The translations under genes were made by a program, and so were the position numbers. DNA of 64,000 nt from Anniella stebbinsi (Eukaryota; Chordata; Lepidosauria; Squamata; Anniellidae). The stretch lies in NCBI GenBank assembly GCA_029215795.1, contig JARDYH010000005.1, positions 30,200,001 to 30,264,000 of the forward strand, read 5' to 3'. A model generated the notes under the pieces. That model searched no databases. It was not told the DNA's origin and saw only the letters and a program-made list of their open reading frames with translations. Shown one piece after another: positions 39,873-51,045 of this stretch; position 1 is the stretch's first letter, and every line of letters begins with the position of its first letter.

Positions 39873-41904
39873 GTAGACTGTCATAGCCGGAGAAACAACG
39901 ACCCTGGGCACCAAAGAGCAAGAATAGTTAATCTTTGATCAACATCTAGGCCATCTAGATCTTTGAAATGTGTATTAACTTTCATTTGCCATTGCTGGGC
40001 AGGGATGAGATGCAGACGAATGTTTATGGATCATGTTTTTACCTCAGAACTGGTCCGTTCTCAACATATTTTAACCGGCATTTTCATTCACTAAGCAGAC
40101 TCTATCAGGAAACATTTCTAGGTACTGGATAATTCCTATAGCTCCTGACCATTCATGTTCTGTTCTTTTCTTCCTCTAAAGCCTGGCCAATGCTCTTCTC
40201 CTTTTTGCAAAGTAGATGGCTGATTGACTTGTTCGTGGCCAAAGTGTGACTTCTATTAGTACAGCATACAAATTCAGTGGCTGTAGCATGTGGTATCTTT
40301 TTATGTAACAAATTAGCTGAAAATGAACCCCAATGGCAGCATCTGGTGTGAATTTTTGCAGAGTTGGCCCATTCCCCAAACCACAGGGCTTTTCTATGTA
40401 ACATGCTTAGCCAAGGACAAACGCTTCTCCTTTCTCACCCCCAACCCCACTCCATACAGTGTAAGGCTTACACTCTAGGCAACTGAGACATAGGATTTCA
40501 AGAACATCCAAACCTAGAATAGGAGGGATAATCCTAGCCCTGTACTCCTTCTTTGAGAGCAAAAGAGTCACCCTCTTACACCAAACATTGGCTTAGTTAT
40601 GACCATATTCATAACTGTTTTAAAAAGTTATGTTGGCGTGAATGCACTTTAATTCCCACCTCCTTTAAATTACCAATTAGAAAAGGCAATTTAAGGCTTC
40701 ATCCTTGGCATGTTTCGACACCTCCCAGCGTTCCATAGCCAGCTCCAACCTCATCGCAAACGAAGTCAATGCCAGGTTTACCATTTTAAAAGAGGGTGTG
40801 AGATGCGAGGTTTAGGTCCCCTCTACAAGATTTCGGTTTGATGCCCGGTTGGCCAATTATGCATATCTTCTCCCAATTGCTTTTACGCCTAATCCCTATA
40901 CACGGGAGGCGGTGAAATGCATTACCGGTTGTATGAAACGTGCATTAAAGTTGTTTCATGTGCAGCATCACTTGTTTACATGGTCATAAGGCGCTTTAAC
41001 TCCCATGGTAAATTAAAACTCGCTATTTAACACACATTCGATAATGCACATAATCGGACAGAAAAAGCGCCTCAACCCCCGATTTGCGCTTCCTTCATGT
41101 GGAAGTAAAATCAGTAATGCGCTTTGAAAGAGCTTTAAATCGCTCTTGTAGAGGCACCATGCACCTGGCGATATGGCAGCTCTTTCCACTAATCCTGGCT
41201 TTTGCAGATCCTAGACATTATTATAATGAGGCCAATGAACTCTGCACATCATCGAAACATTCTTCATATTGTCCCGAGTCTTGACTCCTGGTTTGGAATA
41301 GAAGTTCTGAGGCCAAGTCCTAGCTCATATTAAGCCCTGGTTTTTGGTGCATGCTGACTAAAATTTGGGTGGTGGCACCCTTTCTCGATTGCCCTCTGGC
41401 TTGGAGCTGGACTGAGCCCCTGCCAGACGTTGTCCAGCTATCCTTGGATGTTTACTTAACATTATATGAAGCCCAATTCTGCAAGGTCTTTCTCCCCCAA
41501 AGGTAGATAATATGGCATGGTTCCTTCCCACTGTGGCTTTTGAAGGCACTGAGGGTTTTGTTTTGCTTTTTTGTTTTGTCTGTTTTCTTTGAGGATAGGA
41601 GCTTGTCTCTGGGCTCTGGCTGACAACTTCTGAGCCGAAGCTTTTCTTGCTAATCACACCACTGTTTCCAGGGGACACGCATGGAGATCAAGAGAAGCCC
41701 TTTGCTCTTTTTCTTCTCTTTCCATCCTGAACTTTGCTATTTGAGCCTGTGATAACCTGCATTGGGGATGCAATGTGGTAATAACACCAGGTCTGCAAAA
41801 ACCTTTATGGTGGGAGGCATAGGAATGGGCTGAGCAGTAGTTTATTCAAGGGTACCCAGTAGGCTGGACAGTTACTCTGCATTAAGACCCGTAATACAGT
41901 AACT
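39873..41904. other. Intergenic, SMARCD1 to GPD1
   Basis: No gene recognised. The part at about 40610-41150 is richer in CpG and purine-pyrimidine palindromes than its neighbours and may be an unclassified DNA element. Confidence 0.45.
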
Positions 41905-42055
41905 AATGGAGATGATCAGGGTACTGGAAACAAAGCCCTATGAGGAGCGACTGAAAGAACTGGGCATGTTTAGCCTTGAGGAGACTGAGGGGAGACATGA
42001 TAGCACTCTTCAAGGACATGAAAGGTTGTCACAGAGAGGAGGGTACTTGTGCACA
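41905..42055 (+). mobile_element. CR1-type LINE fragment
   Basis: The + frame shows PYEERLKELGMFSLEET, then GRHDSTLQ after a small shift, the C-terminal region of the CR1 reverse-transcriptase ORF. About 350 bases upstream of the GPD1 promoter. Confidence 0.7.
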
Positions 42056-42317
42056 TAAATGTAATCAGATAAAATTGAAATTGAAAATAGCAAAATCAGC
42101 ATCTGGATCCTAAATCCCCATTGCTCCCAACAGAAGGTGCCTAAAGCCACATCTTTAAAAAAAAACAGCCAAGACTGTAAAAGCACTGCTTGAAAAATTG
42201 GTCGATTTTCCCGTTTTTGCCTATACGTGTCAAACGTGGTGGTGGCGGTGATGGCGATGATGGATTCTTTATTTGGATGATCGGTAGTTCAACGTAAATT
42301 CTAGCAAATAGGAAAAA

Positions 42318-42385
42318 AAAGAATCTTGTGGCACCTTAAAGACTACCACGTTTATCCTGCATGGCATCAACTTTCGTGCAATTAA
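42318..42385. mobile_element. Fold-back repeat, family GGCACCTTAAAGACTA, partial
   Basis: AATCTTGTGGCACCTTAAAG then ACTACCACGTTTATCCTG. It is left of the GPD1 promoter and shares the unusual ACCACGTTTAT with the copy right of exon 1. Confidence 0.65.
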
Positions 42386-42404
42386 TTTTGCAACAGCGGG
42401 TCTT

Positions 42405-42576
42405 GTCAGGCAGGTGGACTTCAGCAGCGCCCGCGCCGATCGCCTGCTCTGCTCCTCCTCGAGCTCAGGCAAGAAAGGGTGGGAAAGCGCGGGAGGCGTG
42501 GCCGGGCCGAGGAGTTTATAACGCCTCTCCAGCGGGGAAGGCGAGCGAGTGAGCGGCTGTCTGACATTCAGTCCCG
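42405..42576 (+). promoter_or_regulatory. GPD1: GPD1 promoter region
   Basis: CpG-rich segment with TTTATAA at 42515-42521, about 56-62 bases before the ATG, so a start near 42547 and a 5' UTR of about 30 bases is likely (inference). GGCGTGGCC lies at about 42495. Confidence 0.5.
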
Positions 42577-42617
42577 ATGGGCGGAAAGAAAGTTTGCATC
42601 GTGGGCTCCGGCAACTG
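42577..42617 (+). CDS. GPD1: GPD1 exon 1
   Basis: Encodes [13 protein letters not shown] and two bases of Trp14. Donor GTGCGT. The start codon context is CCCGATGG. Confidence 0.95.
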
Positions 42618-45600
42618 GTGCGTGTGGGGGGTGTCCAGAGCCGGTGCGGCCGGGCCTGACTAAGGAGCTCAGGGGCGCCCAGAGGGTTCGAGGAGGGAAG
42701 ACGGGGGGGGGGGGGGGGGAGATTATTGTTTCATTGCGTCTTTTAAAATAGGTAATCTAGAGCAAAAGGAGTCTTGTGGCACCTTAAAGACTACCACGTT
42801 TATTCTGGCATGGCATCAGCTTTCATGGACTAGAATCCGCTTCATCAGGTGCCTGGAGTAGCCCGTTTATAAACCCGAAATTCTGTGCAACAACTGAAGC
42901 GGACTCGAGTCCACGAAAGCTGATGCTAAGTTAAATGCGTTAGCCTTTAAGGAGCCACCGGATTCTGCATCGTTTCTGCTGCATTCTGCTGCAATTGACG
43001 GATGTGGCTGCCCCTCTGGAAACGGATCGCACAGAGGGGGTGGGGTTGTCCGCCTCGCTCCCTCAACAGCCTGACTCACCTTGCCTGCTCTGAAAAGGGA
43101 CTCTGAAGAGGGCTGGGGAGCACGGGGGGGGGGGGGCTGGGTACAGCGTATGGGGGCATCTCTGAGAGCCTGTAGTGGGGTATCTAGGCTGGCAGGTGCC
43201 ACTGGGGTTTCTTTTGTAATCCGATTCCAATTACAAAGCGCTTTCTCAAGTTGTGGTTGTGAGAACATGACCGCGCCGCTAGTTCTTTTTCTAATCCTGT
43301 GTGCGCGGTTGACCGCTTCTGGTTTCAAGCCCTGCTAGGCGGAGGCAATTTGATTTCCCTCTGGATCCTGCTGGCCTTTCTGCTGGGTGGTGGTTAGGGG
43401 CTAGCAGGGGATACCATGGGAAAGGCGCGCCCTGGCACTCGAGGCACCTCTTTTAGTATCGATAGCTCTACAGTGAAGCGCTATGTGCATCTGCAAGCCA
43501 GCGCCTCTCCGCTTTCTCCATTAACCCACTTGCTGTTTTGAGTGCTTTTTGCTACGGCTTTCGGTTGTATCTAGAGCAGGATCTACACTACTGCTTTAAA
43601 ACGTTTTAAAACATTAGGGACAGCTGTTAGGGCCCAGGACAAACTCTATATACAGTTTTCAAATCGTTTTCAAAGTGTCATATCTTGCTTGGTGTGGATC
43701 TGGCCCTGAGGACAGTCTAGGCTGACCATCTGAAAAGGAGGACAGGGCTCATGTAACTTTAACAGTTGTAGAGAAAGGGGAATTTCAGCCAGTGTCATTT
43801 GAATGCAATTAGTTCCTGGTGAAATTCCCTCTTCATCACAACAGTTAAAGTTGCAGGGGCCCTGCCTTCTTTTGTATCTGGTCACTCTAGTATAGTGCCT
43901 GCAACTTTAACTGTTGTGATGAAGAGGCAATTTCACCAGGAACTAATTGCATACAAATGACACTTTCTGAAATTCCCTTTTCTCTACAACTGTTAAAGTT
44001 ACATGAGCCCTGTCCTCCTTTTCATATGGTCAGCCTAGGACAGTCAGCCTCTCCCAACCTCCAGATGGGTTGGACCACAGTTCCCATACATCCCTTGATC
44101 ATTGGTATTGCTGGATGAGAGTGATGGGATTTGTAGTCTAGCACATCTAGTGGGGAGAAGCTGAGGGCTCAGAATTGGCTTTCAGCACCAAAGCTCAGCT
44201 GTGCAGCATGGGAATAACGGTACCTACTTGAGCATGTGCAGAGTATCTTCTCCAACCACCAAGTAACCACAGTGAATCTCCTCACGCATCTGCAGGGAGG
44301 CAGAGAAGCTTCCTGTTGAGAGTCTGAGCTCCAGGGCTTCATATTCTGTACTAGAATAAATGAAAACATCAGTATTTCTGAACAGCTGGATTTTCCTGAG
44401 CTGTTTCCAGAGGGGTGTCTGTGGCACCTTAAGGCTAAGACATTGGTTAGAGCTTTCACGGCTTCATCAGATGCCTGCCTGCCAATTTAGCATAAGACTT
44501 CAAGCACCAGATGAAGTGGACTTTAATCCCCAAAAACCTGTGCCATAATTAATTTACTGGTCTTTAAGGTGCCGCAAATCTCTTTGTTCTTCCTAAGTAG
44601 TATAGTATTATTACACATCTTATTACACACCTCCTTGAAAGGAGCAGCAGGGGAGGAGAGAATCAAACCTCTTTAAATTGGATTTTCAGAGGAAGAATTT
44701 AGATTCAGGGAAGAATGTCTTCACACAGCACATTACTAATTTTCTGTGGTATCATGATGGCTAGTAGCTTAAAAGGCTTTAAAGGGAGATTAGAGAAGTC
44801 CATTAATAGAGAGGTATATTAATGGCTATATGGGACTTCCATGTTTAGATGCAGTATACCACTTACTAGGGAGAGGGAGCAGGGAAGGACTATTGCCATC
44901 ATGTCCTGCTGCGGGCTCTCCAGAGGCAAGTGGCTGGGCCACTGTGTGAAACAGGATGTTGGACTAGATAGAGCCAGTGTGGCGTAGTGGTTAGATTGTT
45001 GGACTGGGAGTCAGGAGATCTGGGTTCTAGTCCCCACTTGGCCATGGAATCTCACTGGGTGGTTTTGGGCCAGTTGCTGACTCTCAGCCCAACCTACTTC
45101 ATAGGGTTGTTGTTGTAAGGATAAAATGGAGAGGAGAATGATTATGTATGCTGCATTGGGTTCCTTAAGGTGGAAATCCCATCTTGGAACCCAACCCAGA
45201 ATTCTGGTATTCCACCAAGAAGAGGAAAAATATGGGCAATGCCACTGCACAAACTTTAACCCGACACAGAAGCCGAACCCTGGATGTCTGTCTAATCTCT
45301 CTCCTCCTCTTCCTCCTGCAGGGGCTCGGCTATTGCCAAGATTGTGGGTAGCAATGCAGCCAAACTGGACAAGTTTGATACCACCGTGAACATGTGGGTG
45401 TTTGAGGAAGAAGTCGGTGGCAAGAAACTCACCGAGGTCATCAACACGCAGCACGAGAACGTCAAGTACTTGCCAGGCCACAAGCTGCCACCCAATGTGG
45501 TGCGTTTGGAAGCGGGGTGGGGAATGGAAGCGCCGTGTGGGCAGGCTGCGAAGTATAGTCCAGGCCGAGGTCATGCCTCGTGTCCTTCCCCATGCCTGAA

Positions 45601-48600
45601 CTTCAGCTTCTAGAGTTTATCATAAAATCAAAGGTAGCCCAAGATACTTGGGAGCCTGAGGCAGAAAATCCAGTTAGTGTCACCTGTGGGGCCGAAAAAT
45701 ATAATTAGCCAAATAACGAACCATCTCCCACCTTTTAATGGAATCGCAATATTTATTTTACATGTATATCCTGCCTTTTTTTCCTCTTGCAAGGAATCCA
45801 AGGTGACTTACATGGTCCTCCTCTCTATTTTATCCTCACTGCAACCTTGTCAGGTAGATTAAGCTGAGTGTCAGTGACTGGCCCAAAGCCACCCAGTGAG
45901 CTTCATGGCCGAGCGGGGGACTAGAACTCCCCAGTCCAGCACGCTAACCACTATACCACACGGATGCACTGGCTTCTGAGGCAGGCCGCTTCACCCTCTC
46001 AGTGATGGTAGTAATATCAGAGGGTTTGAAAATGACATGCTGCGGGCTTGTCCAGTCCATACATTCAGGCCGAATTCATACTTAATCCTTTGAAAATGGC
46101 TCTGCAGCATGCGAAGTACTTTCCCACTCTTTTACTGCATTCGTTTTTCTTCTGCACAGCCCTCTCAGTGCTTAAGCCAAGAAGGAGCGGCTTGCCCAGA
46201 ATCTTACAAAGCTGCTTTATGCCATCAGACCTGGGGGCCATCGTAGTCAGTATTGTCTTCTCCAGCCTTCTCCAGCCTGGTATTTGCCAGATGTGTTGGA
46301 CTACAGCTCCCATCATCCCAGCCAGTATGGCCATTGGGAGCCATAGCCCAGAATACCTGAAGGGCACCAGGATGGAGAAGGAAGAATATCAGCAGCTCTG
46401 CAGGATCTTGGGCACGGAGAGGGTCTTTCTCTTTATCTCCAGTCCTTTAAGTCAGGTGTGGGCAATATTTCAGTCCCAAGGTCTGGGTGGTGGGTGGTGG
46501 CCACGCAGGTGCAGGCACGTACACAGTAGCACATATGCATAGCTGCACACACACACATGCACCCACCCATAGCTCAGCCTTTAAAGAGCCCCTCCCGGCC
46601 CACAGAGTGTAGGGGGTGGGATTGCTGTGGGGAACCAGATCACTGTTTTCCTTGCTTCTAATAGTAGCAAGGAAATGGTGGCTTCTGCACTCCAGTTGCT
46701 GGGAGGTGGGGTAATATTAAAGCCCTCTGCGCCACCACAGTCTTGAGCCAGATTGTGGTTTCCCCACTGCTATTAGCAGTGAGGAAACAGTGCTCTGTGC
46801 CACCACCCACCAATGATGGTTGATCAGCTGGGCAACAGGGGAAAGTGGGTGGAGCAGTCTGGGCTACACAGAGAGTAGCCCATATGTGCTTTAAGTGGAG
46901 ATGCTGGAGTTCGGGGTTGTCATGCAACGCATGTGGCCAGCCACTGAGCTATGGAATTAATAGTGTGGTTGAAGATTTTATGTCCACATCTTTGAACTTA
47001 GATCTCCCATGCCCCACATCGGTCATTTATCCAGCAGTCAAACCACTGGTGACTGTCATTTAATTATGGAATATTACAGCAATGTCTTTAAAGAGGGAAT
47101 ATGTCTTGCAGTTATCTCTGAGGAGTAGCAGTATCAACACCAGAACCAAATAAGAGCTGTGAATCTGCATAGTGCTAGGACAAATGGAAGTCTTCGTCAG
47201 TCTGTTTTTGATCTAGCCCAGGATAAATTCTAGGATTCCCAATTTCTGAAGCGGGCCTGGACTCACAATGGGCCACAGCACCTGAATGAACCCAGCACTA
47301 GCCCATATAGAGCAGGGGCTTCCACTTCTCCATATCCTCCCAAATCCCCATGGTTCTAGATCTGGACAGAAAGAATCATACCAGTGGGAAATGGCAAGTA
47401 TGAAAAGACCACCATGACTACTACCACCATTACCACTACCTTTAAAACGGTGACAATCCTGCCAAAACAAAGCAATTTCAACTCCTACTAATTTCAAGGA
47501 GGAGAGTTAAGCCTCCTATTGAAATCCGAGAGGGTGGTTAAAACTTCTTAGATTTGGTTGAAATGTGCTGAATGTTGAGAATCTAACTTATTTCACTCCC
47601 ACATAACTAAGAACAAAGGACTTTTTGTTGGGATCCTTCACGTCCTGGTGACATTTTGAAAAACTTGAGACCAATACCTGAAAATGTACAGCAAGGAATA
47701 AACACAGAAATTTTGGAGCAGAGTTGGGAGGGGGGAGAAGAAGAGTGGATAAAACGAGGAACAGGAATATTTAAATACTTTTTTTGGTATTAATGTGAGT
47801 TTATACTTATCATAAAACATGAACTTATAAAATCAATACATTGAATATATTGTATCTATATATGCATAAGATGGTGAAATATGATGGCAGAAACAGGTTT
47901 TAGAAGGGATAGCTTTTTGCCTAAAGTGGGATTTTTTTTTGTTGGTGATGTTCAAGCTACTGTAAAACCAGCCTGCACTACAGGGCAGGACTAACTGACC
48001 TCTGCTAGTATTCTGCACTGTGGTGTAGTGGTTAGAGCAGGCTGCTCCAACCTGGTGCTCTCTAGATATGTTGAACTGCAAATCCCATCATCCTCAGCCA
48101 GCACAGTGCTTTGTTGGTTGGGGATGATGGGAATTGCAACCCAATACATCTAGAGGGTGCCAGGTTGGAAGGCCTGGGTTAGAGAATCTCCCTAGAACCA
48201 GGGAGAGCCAGGCTCAAATCGTTCTTCAGCCACAAGTGGGCAAATGGGAACCAGTTGCTACCTAACCTGTCCAACAGGGTTGTTCTGCGGAGGAGGAGAA
48301 CCATGTATATGGATCCCATAGAGGAAGAGTGGGATAAAACTGTGATAAATAAATGCATCAAGGACTTTGGTTACAAAGCAGAGAGATAGAAAAACTGATA
48401 GTCTCACTTGTGACTAGAAGCTCTGCAAATCTCCCTAGCCTCATTCTTGTGTTTCTGAGCAGTTCTCGCAATGTTTGCAAGCATGTTGGGTTTTATCTGT
48501 ATACGTTTTTGTTACATTTCTATCCTGATGACTTCACAGTGGCCTTTTTATTTTTACCTTTGCGACCTGAGTGATGTACCCAAGGCCGTGCTATGAGTTT

Positions 48601-51013
48601 CCTAGCGTGGCTTCTTTGCTTCCAAGCCCAGGGCTCTAGCCAATCTCTGCAGTCATGATGGACAGAAAGGAATTTCCCAAAGTCTGCCTCCACCTTGGAG
48701 CCATGGTGTGGGCTGACTGAAACATGCAAAACTCTCCTCGGGCAGCCCACCTGGTGCCCTCCAGGTGTTTTGAACTACAACTACCAGGATTCCTGAGCAT
48801 TGGCCATTGTGGCAGAGGCTGGTGGGAGTTAAAAAATGAAAAGCAGGATCCATCCTAAGTCTGAAAAATTTGACAACTGCAGGGCTAACATTTGGGGAGG
48901 AGGAGCAAGCATTTAAATGTGAGGTTCCCCAGCCAGTAGCATGAATGTTAGTCATCCAGGAAGGGCCATACCATTTGTTATCTCTGCATATTTGAGCTAA
49001 GACTTTGACTTTCCTCTTCAGGCTTCTTTTGATGGTTAGTGTTAAGTTTTTTTTATGGAATCAGACTGTATTTTTGTTCCATCTGATTTTTATTTGCATG
49101 CTCCAGTACATCTGTGAGTGTTGTTTTTAATGTAGTGCCATGACCCAAATCCGAGGCATAGGGAGAGCTACACGTATCCACTGATCAATAATAGAAACGT
49201 CGGGTGTTTCCATAGGAGGCTTTTATCGCACCATCGCACCAGACAACGTCTTCAGCTCATAAACCTCCCGTGTTTCTCCACCTCTTCGCCCACCTTTGTC
49301 CTTACTGCAGAAAAGCTATTACGGGAAAAAGATGGAATTGCTGCTGCATGAAGTGCTTTGATTGGTTGCACTAAGAGGGTGCCAAACTCTATGTCCTATT
49401 CTGCATGTAATGTGTTCCCAGTAGACTAGCTTTCCCCAACCTGGTTCCCACCAGATGTTTTAGATTACAATCCCTAGCATTCCTGATCACTAGCCATGCT
49501 GATGGGACCTGAATTCCAAAACATCTAGAGGGCACCAGGTTGAGGAAAGCTGAAAAAGATGAACTGTCCATTACTTTCGTTGTATGGATCCAAGGCTGAC
49601 ATTTGGATGGACAGGCTCCTAATGCATTGTTCCTGGAACACTTACTTGCAGTGCATATGGAGACATGCAATGGCTGAGAAGTGTACAGCAAGAAGACCAT
49701 GTGACAGGCAAAAAATAAGCTATCGGAGTGGCTTCTCCTGTACTAACTCCTGGCCTGACAGTTAAGTTCCATCTTATGCTGAGGCTAGATTTGCCTTAAC
49801 TAGGAGCAGGGCCTTTGCAGTAGCAGCCCCCATGTTGTAGTGCCCTCGCTTTTCTACCAGCCTTTTTTAACAAAAGATGTTTGTTTCAGACTGCCTTTGC
49901 AAGCTGTTCTCTTGAGCGGCTACTGTTGTCCTCCCATAACTCCAACTTTTGTTCAGATGGGCTGCCATTGTGTTGTTAGTTGGGTTTTATTTTTTGTGTA
50001 TATTTTGTAGAGTCTGGGTGGCTTATTATTTTGTGTTTGGTTGTAAACTGCTGTGGAATCTTTTTTTTTTTTGCTTTTAATGAACTGTGGTTTGCAAATA
50101 CTTTAAAATGAAGTAAAAAGTAATAATAACAGACAGTTTGGGTTGAGCTGGAAGCACTGCAAGGCCCATTGGCATGGATGTCCTCCCCCGGCCCCCGGCT
50201 TCCTACATTCAGGAACACAGCAAGGCTGGCTTGTGCAACTTCCAGCAGAGTGAAGAGCAAGGAACAAGTTGCCTTGGTAACAAAAGTAATAAATAAGCTT
50301 CTCCCAGCTTGCTAACTAATCTGGTCTCCAGGTGCTAGGAGAGTGTCAGGAAGCCCACTTGGTTAATGCATGCTGAGCGAACGCAATGAGATGAGATGTT
50401 ATAGTAGCCCAGTGAGCATGGAGTTCAGGAGACCCCTGCGCAAGCTCCGTCATGTTGTTTTCTGTCTGCCCCCCATACCCTTGTACTTAGGGTGTCCTTC
50501 TTGGTCCCCAGAAATGGATGCTCCACTTAAGGCAGCCTGGGTGTTATGAATTCTGGGCTTTGATCAACCAGGCAACTTCTATGTCTAGAGGTTCTAAAAG
50601 CGTTATTGCTTGATGTCACCATTGGCGTATCTCTTTGGAGGTCAGTTTGTCATTGGATATAAAGTCAAAATAAAAGCAGTGCAAGCCAGGAAAGAAAAAA
50701 ACCCAATGGGACAGCCCCATATGAAGGCCTAGGTAATACAATGGGGCTTGAATGCCCATGGGAGAGAGAGCAGCTACCTTTCCTAGCTGGTTTTGCTGCT
50801 GCAGGATAGAGTCCTTAGGTTGGATGATGGCCAGGGAGATCTAGTTCACAGCAGAGTTGGCACTAGTCTTATTGGACTTACTCTGGAACAGTAATGGGAG
50901 CGTGACACCCATAAATGGAGCAGTCAGGGTTGAGGGGAAACTTCAGTTGCTTTATTTCTCTGTGTTATAGTTACTGGAGCATGTCCAATAACAATAGCGT
51001 CAACTCGAGGTCC

Positions 51014-51045
<32 letters not shown>

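Noticed and set aside
42758..42975. Alternative GPD1 first exon
   Set aside because: Sequence belongs to a fold-back repeat family with copies elsewhere in the window.
45011..45574. 187-codon minus-strand frame
   Set aside because: Antisense of a SINE and of GPD1 exon 2; a shadow frame.
48012..48037. tRNA gene, from box A-like GTGGTGTAGTGGTTAGAG words here and at several other sites
   Set aside because: These are SINE heads. They lack a foldable full cloverleaf and are followed by SINE bodies.
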